Below, piece after piece: positions 8,690 through 17,563 of a stretch of DNA of 64,000 nucleotides. The stretch spans positions 62,001-126,000 of the forward strand of contig NZ_WSZK01000017.1 in the NCBI RefSeq assembly GCF_009791395.1, read 5' to 3'. The translations under genes were made by a program, and so were the position numbers. Origin of the DNA: Halomarina oriensis. Lineage in GTDB: Archaea > Halobacteriota > Halobacteria > Halobacteriales > Haloarculaceae. The notes beneath the pieces are model-generated. The model made no database searches. It saw nothing but the letters and a program-made list of their open reading frames with translations, and had not been told where the DNA came from. Numbering within the stretch: position 1 is the first letter of the stretch; each line of letters begins with the position of its first letter.

Positions 8690-9217
8690 ATGTACTCGGT
8701 CGTGGGATGCCCGGACTGTCGCGCCCTGAAGATCGTCGACGGCCGCCCCGAGACGACGAAGTGCCAGCGGTGTGGCCGCACCTCCCAGTTCTCGAAACTC
8801 CGGACGTTCTACCAGAACGAGGACGTCGACGCCGCCCGCGAGATTCGCGCCCGGTTGCTCGCCGAGCGCTCTGGCCACGGCGACGCCTACGACGACCTCG
8901 GGACGTTCGCCGACCTCGAAGAGGACGCCGACAGCGCGGGGATGAGCGCCGAGGAGTTCCTCGAACGGTCGGGCCTCGACACGGCGGCCGTCGCCGCCGC
9001 CGGCGAACGGGCCGACGGTGGGAGCGGCGGGTCGTCGCCGAGTCGCAAGGAGACGGTCGAGACGGCGCTGGCCGACCTCGACCGCCCCACCGAGGACGAG
9101 GTGGTCGCGTACGCCGCCGACCACGGCGTCCCCGCCGACTACGTCCGGTCCGCACTCGACCGTCTCACCCGCCGTGGGGACGTGACCGAAACGAACGGCA
9201 GGTACCGCCTGCTCTGA
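8690..9217 (+). CDS. DUF5817-type protein: zinc ribbon plus C-terminal winged helix
   Basis: 175 residues. The N-terminus MYSVVGCPDCRALKIVD and CQRCGRTSQF give two CxxC pairs for a zinc ribbon. The middle is acidic and helical (about 45-115). The last 60 residues, from KETVETALADL to NGRYRLL, have the pattern of a small winged helix of the type that recognises nucleic acid. The architecture matches a conserved haloarchaeal family of unknown function, and a role as a DNA- or RNA-binding regulator is an inference. It is likely co-transcribed with the next gene, whose GTG start is one base past this stop. Confidence 0.82.
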   Translation: MYSVVGCPDCRALKIVDGRPETTKCQRCGRTSQFSKLRTFYQNEDVDAAREIRARLLAERSGHGDAYDDLGTFADLEEDADSAGMSAEEFLERSGLDTAAVAAAGERADGGSGGSSPSRKETVETALADLDRPTEDEVVAYAADHGVPADYVRSALDRLTRRGDVTETNGRYRLL

Positions 9218-9218
9218 C

Positions 9219-9677
9219 GTGCGGAGCGACACACCGGAGACGGACACCGACCACACCGACGACTCCGTGGACTGGCGCGACGACGAGTTCGCGGACCCGG
9301 ACGGCCTGTTCGAGGCCGGCGACACCGGCCGCGACGGTCTCGACCCGATGCCGCTGGTCGTCGGCGTGTTCGTCGCCGTCGCGGGCGTCCTGCTGTTGAT
9401 TCAGCCGGCCGTCCGCTCCGTGACCGTCTTCGGCGTCGAAGCGCCGCCGTTCGTCCTCGCGCCGGCCCCGCTCTCGCTCGGTCTCGCTATCGGGACGGTC
9501 GGGTTCTTCCGGCGCGGCGAGCGAACGGTGGCGCTCGCTCACGGTATCGGTGCGGTCGGGTTCGGCGCGATGTTCCTGGCGACGGGTATCGGTGGTCCCA
9601 CCGTCCTCTGGTTCGGCATCGCCGTCGTCCTCGGCGGCGCCGTCTTCCTCGTCGTCGACGTGCTCCGGCCGGACTGA
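9219..9677 (+). CDS. Haloarchaeal membrane protein with soluble acidic N-terminus
   Basis: 152 residues. The first 45 are acidic and unstructured (MRSDTPETDTDHTDD...). The rest forms four closely packed hydrophobic segments (about 46-66, 75-95, 102-122, 127-147) with short loops. GTG start at 9219 begins one base after the stop of the DUF5817 gene, so the two are almost certainly one transcript. I do not recognise a family with known function. Confidence 0.75.
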   Translation: MRSDTPETDTDHTDDSVDWRDDEFADPDGLFEAGDTGRDGLDPMPLVVGVFVAVAGVLLLIQPAVRSVTVFGVEAPPFVLAPAPLSLGLAIGTVGFFRRGERTVALAHGIGAVGFGAMFLATGIGGPTVLWFGIAVVLGGAVFLVVDVLRPD

Positions 9678-9715
9678 CCCCTCGGTTGATGTGTCCGGCA
9701 CCCGAACGGTCGACG

Positions 9716-10123
9716 ATGCCCTCCATCGGCGGCCGACCCAGTCCCGGTGACTTCGAGGAGCGCCGCCCCGACCAATCAGGAGACGGTCCGCCGGTCGGGT
9801 TCGGAACCGACCGGCTCTCGAAACTCGCACTGGTGGCGACGTTTCCCCTCTTCTGGCTGGTCCGGAGTGGCGACCTCTCGGTCTGACTCGCCGCCGCGTT
9901 CGGCGGCCTCTACCTCTTGGTCACGGCGAGCGCGCTGTCCCACGGCCGCCCGCTTGCCGCGTTCGGCTGGGCGCTCTCCCTCCCGGCACTCGTGTTCGCG
10001 ACGGCGCTCGTCCCCCCGTCGGCCGGGGTCCTCGTCGCCGGCCCGCTCGTGGTCCTCGGACTCGTCACGGTGGCGTACGCGGACCACCGATACCGTCGCC
10101 GGCGCGACGAAGCGACACGCTGA
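9716..10123 (+). pseudogene. Small membrane protein interrupted by an in-frame TGA
   Basis: From the ATG at 9716 the frame gives a polar N-terminus and a first membrane segment (LALVATFPLFWLV), then meets TGA at 9884-9886. The very same frame continues without a shift as LAAAFGGLYLLVTASAL and two more membrane segments, ending at 10123 in a basic tail (YADHRYRRRRDE). Read through, it would be a 135-residue protein with four helices, a normal small haloarchaeal membrane protein. TGA is one change from TGG (Trp), which would fit the start of the second segment. A nonsense mutation or base error is the simplest reading. Confidence 0.65.
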
Positions 10124-10150
10124 AGCGCCGGGTGGGAGAACCTCGGGACG

Positions 10151-10522
10151 ATGGACGTCGAGCGGACGACGACGATGGCACAGGCTGTGGGACTACTGGT
10201 CGGTGGCGGCCTCGCGCTCGCCGGGACGTTCGTCGACGCCGCTGTCGGCGACCTGACGCTGACCGCGCTGGGCGTGGGCATCGTCGCCGCCGGGTTCGTC
10301 GTCGCCGCTATCGGGTCGTTCGTCGTCTCCTCGCGGGTCTCGGACCCCGACGTCGCCGGGGACATGCGCGTCCAGGCCGGCCTCCAGGGACTCGCAGCGG
10401 TCGGGTTCGCCGTGGTGTTCGTCGCGTCGGCCGCGAACCTCGGTCTCGCCGTGTTGCTCGTCGGTGCGGTGTTCGTCCTCGCCGCCGTCGCCTCGCGTTC
10501 GCTCCTCGAACGTCGGCGCTGA
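10151..10522 (+). CDS. Small four-helix membrane protein
   Basis: 123 residues with four hydrophobic segments (about 10-30, 35-57, 76-96, 98-115) and a basic end (SLLERRR). Its start is 27 bases beyond the end of the interrupted gene upstream, so the two probably formed one transcript. A possible alternative ATG nine codons downstream would shorten it slightly. No family with a known function recognised. Confidence 0.7.
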   Translation: MDVERTTTMAQAVGLLVGGGLALAGTFVDAAVGDLTLTALGVGIVAAGFVVAAIGSFVVSSRVSDPDVAGDMRVQAGLQGLAAVGFAVVFVASAANLGLAVLLVGAVFVLAAVASRSLLERRR

Positions 10523-10545
10523 CGCCGCGTCGCACGTGACCCTCG

Positions 10546-10715
10546 TCAGTTCTCGTCCACGGCCACGAGCGTCCCCGTGCCGTAAGCGACGCCGACGACC
10601 ACCGGGAGCGCGAACGCCGCGCCGCCACGGAGTCCGAGTTCGTGAACCCGCGACTCCGACGACGACGAGCGGGACCGACGAGTGCCAGCACACCGATACG
10701 TCGCGTCTCGTTCAC
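10546..10715 (-). pseudogene. Possible small membrane ORF with one or two frameshifts
   Basis: A GTG at 10715 opens VNETRRIGVLALVGP and then runs into Arg-rich nonsense. Another frame of the same strand carries the clear end of a small membrane protein, VHELGLRGGAAFALPVVVG and GTGTLVAVDEN, stopping at 10546, but has no start of its own. Joining them needs at least one indel in the GTC-rich stretch around 10650-10670, and a middle segment LVVVGVA in the third frame suggests two. This could be a broken 57-residue membrane protein or chance. Confidence 0.35.
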
Positions 10716-10768
10716 GTGTCGTGGTCGTCCCCTCCTCGTTCAAAACCTCCGCCCGCGGACTCTCCCGG

Positions 10769-12019
10769 TCAGCGGCCCAGTTGCTCGTGTGCGCTGGCGA
10801 GGTGGGAGGCCGCGAGCGCGCCGAGCAGGGAGAGTTCGCCGGCGAGCGTCGCCACCGCGACGACCTCCGCGAGCGCGTCCGCGTTCGTCCCCGCCGGGTC
10901 GCCCCCACCGCGGACGCCGACCACGTCCAGCCCTTCGGCCTGTGTCGGGAGTTTCGTCCCACCGCCGACCGTCCCCAACTCCAGTGAGGCGAGCGTGACG
11001 CTGGCGTACAGCGACCGGTTGCCCGCCTCGTCGACGCGCACGTCGGCGGTGGTGATGACGTTCGACCCCTCGACGACCTGCGCGGGGTCCTGCCCGGTGG
11101 CGAGGAACGCCGCGGCGACGACGTTCGCGGCCTGTGCGTTGAACCCGAGCGACCCCGCCTTCGCCGACCCGACGTGGTTCTTCCGGGTGTTGACCTCCGC
11201 GATGGCCGCCGGCGTGGTCTTGAGCACCGACTCGACCGTCTCGGCGGATATCTCGACGTCCGCGGAGACGGTGCGCCCTCGGCCCTCGACGGCGTTGATG
11301 GCGGCTGGTTTCTTGTCCGTACAGAGGTTGCCCGACAGCGCCACGAGCGAGGCGGGCGTCTCCGCGTCGACCAACTCACAGGCCTCCTGTGTGGCGATGG
11401 TGGCCATGTTCATCCCCATCGCGTCCTTCGAGTCGTAGCCGAAGCGCAGGAAGACGTTGTCGCCCACGACGTACGGCGTCAACTCGACGAGTTCGCCGTG
11501 ACTCGTCGTCGACTCCGCGGCCTCCCGAATCCGGTCCTCGTTCGCTCGAACCCACGAGACCACCTCGCTGGCCGCCGCGACGTCCTCGACACGGAAGACG
11601 GGCGCGCGGGTCATCTTCGACTTCAGCACGCGAGCGGTCGCCCCGCCGCTCTCCCGAATCGTCGCACAGCCACGGTTGACCGAGGCGAGCAGTGCGCCCT
11701 CCGTGGTCGCCAGCGGGAGGTAGTGTTCGTCGGCCGCGGCCTCACCGTCGAGGCGGACGGGGCCGACCACGCCGACGGGCACCTGCACCGCACCGGTCAT
11801 GTTCTCGATGTTCGTCCCGCTGGCCTCGCTCGCGTCGAACGAGTAGTCCCCGACCGTCGAGAGGTCGGCGTCCGTCTCGCGTTCGAGGAGGAGTCGCCGG
11901 GCCATCGCGGCGGTGTCGGCGTCCGTGTGGTCTTCGAGTTCGTACAGTCGCAACTCCCCGTCTCGAACTCGCTCTGCGAGGTCGGCGGCGACCTCTTCGT
12001 CGGCGTCAGCAGCGGTCAT
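10769..12019 (-). CDS. hmgA: Hydroxymethylglutaryl-CoA reductase (class I)
   Basis: 416 residues. Reduces HMG-CoA to mevalonate with NADPH, the committed step toward isoprenoid ether lipids, quinones and carotenoids. Seen: ENMTGAVQVPVGVVGP at the substrate side, TTEGALLASVNRG with the catalytic Glu, DAMGMNMATIATQEA with the NADPH-binding signature, GNLCTDKKPAAIN with the catalytic Lys, GTVGGGTKLPTQ and the C-terminal ASHLASAHEQLGR with the catalytic His. It is the target of statins and is the gene behind mevinolin resistance markers in haloarchaea. It is transcribed alone, away from the interrupted small genes. Confidence 0.97.
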   Translation of the reverse strand: MTAADADEEVAADLAERVRDGELRLYELEDHTDADTAAMARRLLLERETDADLSTVGDYSFDASEASGTNIENMTGAVQVPVGVVGPVRLDGEAAADEHYLPLATTEGALLASVNRGCATIRESGGATARVLKSKMTRAPVFRVEDVAAASEVVSWVRANEDRIREAAESTTSHGELVELTPYVVGDNVFLRFGYDSKDAMGMNMATIATQEACELVDAETPASLVALSGNLCTDKKPAAINAVEGRGRTVSADVEISAETVESVLKTTPAAIAEVNTRKNHVGSAKAGSLGFNAQAANVVAAAFLATGQDPAQVVEGSNVITTADVRVDEAGNRSLYASVTLASLELGTVGGGTKLPTQAEGLDVVGVRGGGDPAGTNADALAEVVAVATLAGELSLLGALAASHLASAHEQLGR

Positions 12020-12163
12020 ACGGGGCTCTCGTACGGGGGGAGGCTAAGGATTCGGATTCTGGGCTACGGTTTCACGATAGCGTCTTCGACGAGTACGGAA
12101 CTGTGACCGCCTCTTTCGATGCGTTCACGACTCCGTCACTGGCTCATCGAATACCCCACCCAC

Positions 12164-12691
12164 CTAGCGCCACTCGCGGGCCAGTAGTCCGTAGCGATGC
12201 ACGTCGACGAACTCCCCGTCGGCGAACCGTTCCTCGCGGTGGACGCCCTCCTCGGTGAAGCCGAGCGACTCCATCAGCGCCATCGACGCCTCGTTGAACG
12301 CGAAGACGTTCGCGGCGACCTTGTGGTAGCCGTGCTGGTCGAACGCCCACTCGAAGGCGAGTTCGCTGGCGGCGGTGGCGTAGCCACGCCCCTGTGCGTC
12401 GGGTGTGATCCACACGCCGTAGGTGGCGACGCGACCCTGAAACCCGTCCTCGCGGAGCGTGACGAGGCCGACGTACCCACCCTCCGCACAGACGACGAAC
12501 CCGGTGTTGTCGTCGTTGCGAAGCCACTCGACGAACTCCGCGACGGCGTCGGCGTCGGTGGGGCCGGTCGGGCCACCGCCGGGGACGCGCAGGTCCGGGT
12601 GGTTCATGTCGCGGGCGATAGCGTCGTGGTCCTCCTCGGCGACGGGCCGGAGGTCGACGCGGCCGTCGGAGGCGAACAGCGGGCCGGGCAT
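12164..12691 (-). CDS. GNAT family N-acetyltransferase
   Basis: 175 residues of the RimJ/RimL-like kind. Seen: the N-terminal strand DGRVDLRPVAEEDHD, the acetyl-CoA pyrophosphate-binding loop in WITPDAQGRGYATAASEL (Q-x-x-G-x-G/A), the helix-strand HKVAANVFAFNEASMALMESLGF with the family Asn-x-x-Ser, and EEGVHREERFADGEFVDVHRYGLL at the end. This arrangement acetylates a protein N-terminus or small amine, and the substrate is unknown. The ATG at 12691 gives MPGPLFASDGRVDLRP. A longer upstream frame exists but is unlike the family. It is divergent from the FNT gene. Confidence 0.9.
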   Translation of the reverse strand: MPGPLFASDGRVDLRPVAEEDHDAIARDMNHPDLRVPGGGPTGPTDADAVAEFVEWLRNDDNTGFVVCAEGGYVGLVTLREDGFQGRVATYGVWITPDAQGRGYATAASELAFEWAFDQHGYHKVAANVFAFNEASMALMESLGFTEEGVHREERFADGEFVDVHRYGLLAREWR

Positions 12692-12838
12692 CACCTGCAG
12701 TTCGGGGGAGACGACAATGAACGGTTCGACCCGGTCGTCGCTGGGGCGTCCCAATGCCCCCGGTCCTGGCAGACACAGGTGGTTTACGTCCCCCTTTCGT
12801 GGAGTGGCCACGATGAACACCGAGAGGAGAGTCCGGCG

Positions 12839-13684
12839 ATGAGCCCCGACGAGGACGACGGGCCGACGGGAGCGACGCTCGACTACCGCAACATCCTCGA
12901 ACGGGAGATGGAGAGCGCGCTCAAGGAGATACACCGCCCGCCGAAGGGGGTGTTTCTCTCGGGGCTGGCGGCGGGTCTCAACCTCAGTTTCGGCGCGCTG
13001 TTCATGGCGATGGTGCTGACGTTCTCCGGCGGGTTCGAGTCGACGCTCACCCAACAGACCGCACTCGCCGGCGTCTCAGCCATCGCGTTCCTGTTCGTCG
13101 TCATCGGGCAGACCGAACTGTTCACCGCCCACACGACGATGGCTATCCTCCCGCTGGTCGACGGCCGGGCGACCCTCCGGGAGGTCGGTCGCCTCTGGGG
13201 TATCGTCTACGTCGCCAACCTGCTGGGGTGCGTGCTGTTCGTCGGACTGATCGCCGTCGTCGGCCAGCCCATGGGCATCGCCGAGCCGTCGGCGTTTCGC
13301 TCGCTCGCCGACTCGCTGCTCGGTCTCCCGCCGCTGGTCGTCGTCATGTCGGGCGTCGTCGCCGGCTGGCTGATGGGGCTCGCGACGTGGCTGTCGGCTG
13401 CCAGCCGCGACACCATCGGTCGGCTCGTGTTCGTGTTGCTCATCACGGCGTCGATCGGGTTCGGGCCGTTCCACCACGCCATCCTCGGGACGACCGAGGT
13501 CGTCGCGGCGATGGTGCTGACCGAGAGCGTCACCCTGGGACAGTTCGGCGGCTTCTTGCTGTTCACGACGCTGGGCAACGTCGTCGGTGGCGGCGTCTTC
13601 GTCGGGCTGCTCAACTACGGGCACGTCGCGCTGGCGGGCGAACAGCAGGACGTCGAGTTCGAGACCCGCGACGTCGAGCGCTGA
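12839..13684 (+). CDS. Formate/nitrite transporter (FNT) family channel
   Basis: 281 residues. The first 35 are charged and cytoplasmic (DYRNILEREMESALKEIHRPP), followed by six membrane segments in the FNT order. The pore region shows FVVIGQTELFTAHTTMA after segment two and FGPFHHAILGTTEVVAAM before segment five, with the conserved His that protonates the anion. FNT proteins are pentameric channels for formate, nitrite, hydrosulphide or lactate, and the substrate cannot be fixed from sequence. The start ATG is at 12839. Confidence 0.87.
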   Translation: MSPDEDDGPTGATLDYRNILEREMESALKEIHRPPKGVFLSGLAAGLNLSFGALFMAMVLTFSGGFESTLTQQTALAGVSAIAFLFVVIGQTELFTAHTTMAILPLVDGRATLREVGRLWGIVYVANLLGCVLFVGLIAVVGQPMGIAEPSAFRSLADSLLGLPPLVVVMSGVVAGWLMGLATWLSAASRDTIGRLVFVLLITASIGFGPFHHAILGTTEVVAAMVLTESVTLGQFGGFLLFTTLGNVVGGGVFVGLLNYGHVALAGEQQDVEFETRDVER

Positions 13685-13833
13685 GCCGGCCGCTCGGACG
13701 GATCGCGTCTCTATCGAGACGGTGAGTCGCTACTCCCGCCGAGCACGCCGCGACATCCTGTGACGGCCCCGGTACGACGGCATCGGCGGCCCGCGTCGGT
13801 CATCCTTATGTCCCGTCGCCGCGCGGACGGCGT

Positions 13834-15450
13834 ATGACCGGTCCAGCGGACCTGGTGCTCACGAACGCCGAGGTCCACACGCTCGACTCGCCCGCCGAGA
13901 CCCACGAGGCGCTGGCCGTCCGCGACGGCGAGATCGTCCGTCTCGGCGACGCCTACGAGGTCGACTTCCTCGTCGGCGCGGCCACCGACGTGCTCGACTG
14001 CGAGGGTCGCGTCGTCCTGCCGGGGTTCGTCGACGCCCACACCCACCTCCCGATGGTCGGGCGACGACTCGTCCACGCCGACCTCTCGGCGGCCGACTCG
14101 CCCGCCGACGCGACCGACCTGCTCCGCGAGCGAGCGGCCGAGACCGAAGACGACGCGGCCGTCGACGGGACGGCCGAGTGGGTCCAGGGGTTCGGCTACG
14201 ACGAGAGCACGTGGACCGATTCGCGGTATCTGACCCGCGTGGACCTCGACGCGGTGAGCGAGACCCGACCCGTCGTCGCGTTCCGCGAGGACATGCACAC
14301 CGCGGGGCTGAACAGCGTCGCGCTGGACCGCCTCGCCGCCGACATGCCCACGGGAGACGTCCGGCACGAGGGTGGCGACCCGACCGGTGTCGTCGTCGAG
14401 GAGGCCGTCGACGCCGTCTGGGAGGCCGTCGACCCCGGCGTCGAGGAGACACGCGAGTTGGTCCGGGCGGCCCGTGACTTCGCGCACGCTCACGGCGTCA
14501 CCGGCGTCCACGACATGGTCCGGAACAGCGAGGCCCCGCGAGTGTACCGCGAACTCGACGCTGCCGACGAACTCGACCTGCGAGTGCGTATCAACTACTG
14601 GACCGACCACCTCGACTCGCTCGTGGACCTCGGTGCGCGGACGAACCACGGGAGCGAGTTCGTCCGGGTCGGCGGGGTCAAGAGCTTCACCGACGGGAGT
14701 TTCGGCGGTCGGACGGCGAAGCTCTCCGAACCGTACGCCGACGCGCCGGCCGGTGGCGGGGCAGGAGACGGCGACTCCGACCGGACCGACGCCGACGCCA
14801 CCGGTCAGTGGGTCGTCACGCCCGAAGCCCTGACCGAGTACGTCGAACGCGCCGACGCCGCCGGCCTCCAGTTCACCGCCCACGCCATCGGCGACGAGGC
14901 CATCGAGGCCGTCCTCGACGCCTACGCCGGCGTCTCGGCCCCCGCCGAGTTACGTCACCGGGTCGAACACGCCGAACTGCTGACGGACGAACTCGTCTCC
15001 CGGTTCGCCGAACTGGGTGTCGTCGCGTCGGTCCAGCCGAACTTCCTCAAGTGGGCGCGGCCGGGCGGTCTCTACGACACCCGCCTCGGCGAGGACCGGG
15101 CACGCTCGACGAACCGCTACCGTGACCTGCTCGACGCCGGCGTCCGACTGGCGTTCGGGAGCGACTGCATGCCACTCGGCCCGCTGTTCGGCGTCCAGCA
15201 GGCCGTCACCGCGCCTGCCGACGGCCAGCGGCTCACCGTCACCGAGGCGCTCCGGGCGTACACCAGCGGCGCGGCCTACGCCGGGTTCGACGAGGACCGT
15301 CTGGGGACCGTGAGAGTCGGGAAACGGGCGGACCTCGTCGTCCTTGAGGAGTCACCGTGGACGGTGGCTCCCGACAGTATCGGTGACGTCGAGGTGACCC
15401 ACACCGTCGTCGATGGCGACGTCGTCTTCCGACGAACGGACGACGCGTAG
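13834..15450 (+). CDS. Amidohydrolase of the YtcJ-like group
   Basis: 538 residues with the layout of metal-dependent exo-enzymes in the amidohydrolase superfamily. An N-terminal beta-sandwich part (DLVLTNAEVHTLD) is followed by PGFVDAHTHLPM with the HxH metal ligands, a long middle domain, GGVKSFTDGSFGGRTA with the lysine at the position that bridges or supports the metals, HAIGDEAIEAVLDAY with a ligand His, HRVEHAELL with another His, and FGSDCMPLGP with the catalytic Asp. An acidic Gly/Asp insertion (about residues 305-325) is likely a halophilic loop. Substrate unknown. It stands alone. Confidence 0.88.
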   Translation: MTGPADLVLTNAEVHTLDSPAETHEALAVRDGEIVRLGDAYEVDFLVGAATDVLDCEGRVVLPGFVDAHTHLPMVGRRLVHADLSAADSPADATDLLRERAAETEDDAAVDGTAEWVQGFGYDESTWTDSRYLTRVDLDAVSETRPVVAFREDMHTAGLNSVALDRLAADMPTGDVRHEGGDPTGVVVEEAVDAVWEAVDPGVEETRELVRAARDFAHAHGVTGVHDMVRNSEAPRVYRELDAADELDLRVRINYWTDHLDSLVDLGARTNHGSEFVRVGGVKSFTDGSFGGRTAKLSEPYADAPAGGGAGDGDSDRTDADATGQWVVTPEALTEYVERADAAGLQFTAHAIGDEAIEAVLDAYAGVSAPAELRHRVEHAELLTDELVSRFAELGVVASVQPNFLKWARPGGLYDTRLGEDRARSTNRYRDLLDAGVRLAFGSDCMPLGPLFGVQQAVTAPADGQRLTVTEALRAYTSGAAYAGFDEDRLGTVRVGKRADLVVLEESPWTVAPDSIGDVEVTHTVVDGDVVFRRTDDA

Positions 15451-15627
15451 TCGGTCGTTTCGGCCTTCGACGACTCCTCTCGACCGGAACCGTGGGGTAT
15501 CGGTTTCGCTCGGTCCGTCCGTCCGCCCCGTCGCTGTCTTCCGCGGACACGGACCTGCCGTGGGACGGACCCGCTCGGTTCCCCGACTGACTCGGGAAAT
15601 AGACCGTTATCCAGTACTATCGCTGAC

Positions 15628-15640
15628 ATAACTATCCCGG
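15628..15640 (+). promoter_or_regulatory. TATA-like element for the Tat-exported cupredoxin/CHRD gene
   Basis: The AT-rich stretch CATAACTATCCCG lies 24-36 bases upstream of the ATG at 15664, matching a leaderless start. A second AT-rich stretch further up (TAGACCGTTATCC, near 15600) may be part of the promoter. Confidence 0.4.
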
Positions 15641-15663
15641 ACGGGTCGTCACCTGCTCCTGCA

Positions 15664-17250
15664 ATGTCATCTCACGACGACTCGGATATCGTCTCGCAGC
15701 GACGGCGGCGAGTGTTGCAGGCCATCGGCGCGGGGGCGCTCGTCACCGCGGTAGGGGCGAGCGGGACGGTCGGTGCGCAGTCCAGCGAGGGCGACCCCAT
15801 CGACCCGAACCTCGGCTACACCGTGCTGTCGCCCGAGGAGGACCTGCCGGTCGAACCGGACCACGAGGTCCAGTTGCTCATCAACCCGCCGAGCGACCCC
15901 TCGAACCCGATTCCGCAGTTCTACTACCAGCCGACTGGTCTCGCCGTCGAGACGGGCGACGTCGTCGCGTTCCGGTTCACGACGCCGGGCCACACCGTCT
16001 CGTCGTACCACTCGTACGCCGGCCGCCAACAGCGCGTTCCCGACCCGGAGAGCGGTGGTCTCGGGTTCTTCTCGTCGCCGTATCTCGGCGCGGGTGCGAC
16101 CTGGCTCTACCGCTTCGACACGCCCGGCGTCTACGACTACTACTGTGCACCCCACGAGATATTCGGCCACGTCGGGCGCATCGTCGTCGGTGGTGTCACC
16201 GAGACGCCGTCCGTCCCCGACCCGTGTGCACCGCCGGCGGAAGGTGCCGAGAGCGAGCAGAGCGAGGGACCGGAACTCCGCCCGCCGGGGTTCACCGCCG
16301 GACTCGTCCTGCGCGACCCCGCGCTCGCCCCCGAGAACATCCTGGCGTCGGGTGCGGTCCCGTGGGAGGCCGTCGCCGACGAGCACAAACAGCTGTTCTT
16401 CCAGCTCAGACCCCCCGAGGTCTGTGGCCTCCCCACCGACGGCGAGGAGCCGACGCCCGAGGCGACGGCCTACCAGGTCGACCTCGTCGTCGGCGACCCC
16501 GAGGCGGTCCTCGGCGAGGACCCGGAGGACTTCTACGGCCGTCAGGGCCGACTGCTCCGATACCTCCACGGATCGACCGACGAGCCGACCATCCGCCGGG
16601 GTACCGGGAGCGTGCTGAGCGAGAACGCACGCTGTCTCCAGACTCGACCTGTCACCGTCGAGGACGGCGTCGCAACCGTCTCGTTCCGGGTCAAGCAGGG
16701 CTGTACCGAGCGCGTGAGCCTCGTGAGCTACGTCAACGGGGCCGGACCGGGCGTCTTCGACCGGAGCGTCGAGCAGGTGCGCTACGACGCTGCCACCGCG
16801 GAGTACGGTCCCGGCCGGCACACGCTGACGGTCGCGCTCCCCGTCGCTCCCGTCGTCGCGGACCTGGCCGGCGAGAACGAGGTGCCGCCGGTCGACTCGG
16901 CCGGGTCGGGTGTCGCGCAGTTCACGCCCACCGACGAGGGAACCTGGGAGTACGACCTGCTCGTCCGTGACGTCGACGGTGTCACGCAGGCGCACATCCA
17001 CGAGGGCGGTCCCGACGAGAACGGTCCCGTCGTCGCCCTCCTGGCGACGTTCACCGAGAGCGTCGACGGCACCGGCGGCGGGTCGCCGGTGGACGCGACG
17101 GCCGGCGACCCGGTGCTCGAATCGGGCGTCGTCGAGGACACCGCGCTCGTCGAGGAGATGACCGCCAACCCCGAGAACTACTACGTCAACGTCCACAGCA
17201 CGGGCAACCCCGCCGGCGAGATTCGCGGCCAACTCTCGTTCCGTTCCTGA
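15664..17250 (+). CDS. Tat-exported protein with cupredoxin-like and CHRD domains
   Basis: 528 residues. The N-terminus QRRRRVLQAIGAGALVTAVG is a twin-arginine export signal. Residues about 40-180 form a cupredoxin: TTPGHTVSSYHSYAG with an early His ligand and YDYYCAPHEIFGHVGRIVVG with Cys, His and His at the usual end. A middle domain (about 215-395) is unfamiliar and carries NARCLQTRPVTVEDG and EYGPGRHTLTV. The C-terminal 125 residues, LAGENEVPPVDSAGSG to GEIRGQLSFRS, are a CHRD domain. The protein should be extracellular and copper-binding, as an electron carrier or metal store, and the CHRD part is of unknown role. The gene is isolated. Confidence 0.85.
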   Translation: MSSHDDSDIVSQRRRRVLQAIGAGALVTAVGASGTVGAQSSEGDPIDPNLGYTVLSPEEDLPVEPDHEVQLLINPPSDPSNPIPQFYYQPTGLAVETGDVVAFRFTTPGHTVSSYHSYAGRQQRVPDPESGGLGFFSSPYLGAGATWLYRFDTPGVYDYYCAPHEIFGHVGRIVVGGVTETPSVPDPCAPPAEGAESEQSEGPELRPPGFTAGLVLRDPALAPENILASGAVPWEAVADEHKQLFFQLRPPEVCGLPTDGEEPTPEATAYQVDLVVGDPEAVLGEDPEDFYGRQGRLLRYLHGSTDEPTIRRGTGSVLSENARCLQTRPVTVEDGVATVSFRVKQGCTERVSLVSYVNGAGPGVFDRSVEQVRYDAATAEYGPGRHTLTVALPVAPVVADLAGENEVPPVDSAGSGVAQFTPTDEGTWEYDLLVRDVDGVTQAHIHEGGPDENGPVVALLATFTESVDGTGGGSPVDATAGDPVLESGVVEDTALVEEMTANPENYYVNVHSTGNPAGEIRGQLSFRS

Positions 17251-17259
17251 CGTCGGTCG

Positions 17260-17459
17260 GTCGTCGAAGCGGCTAACACGTCGCGGCGACGACACGTCGT
17301 CAGGTCCCTCTCCAGGCGGCCTTCGGCGTCGTCTTCGTCCTCTCTCTCGCGCTCGCGCTGTACGCCCTCGTCCGGTCGGAACACGACCGGCGAACCGAGA
17401 TGACACGGTCGGAGGGCGAACGTGTCGAACACCGTGACTCTCGTGACGAACGTCGCTGA
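17260..17459 (+). pseudogene. Startless one-helix membrane ORF
   Basis: After an in-frame TAA near 17272 the frame reads VPLQAAFGVVFVLSLALALY, a clean membrane helix, then an acidic/basic tail (RSEHDRRTEMTRSEGE) to TGA at 17457. There is no ATG, GTG or TTG before the helix, so it cannot start as written. An indel or base change close to 17280 could restore a short protein. It may equally be a decayed remnant. It lies in the 366-base gap before nadA. Confidence 0.3.
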
Positions 17460-17563
17460 ACGGCGGCTCTCTCGGCCTCCGAGTTTCGATACTCGACATA
17501 CTCGGTCACTACTGTACTCGATAACCAGTCCGGTGCCTACCAGACGACGATATGCAGGACCGA

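Noticed and set aside
9884-9886. TGA as selenocysteine
   Set aside because: Selenocysteine use is not established in haloarchaea and there is no supporting gene or structure here. The position is in a membrane helix start where Trp would fit.
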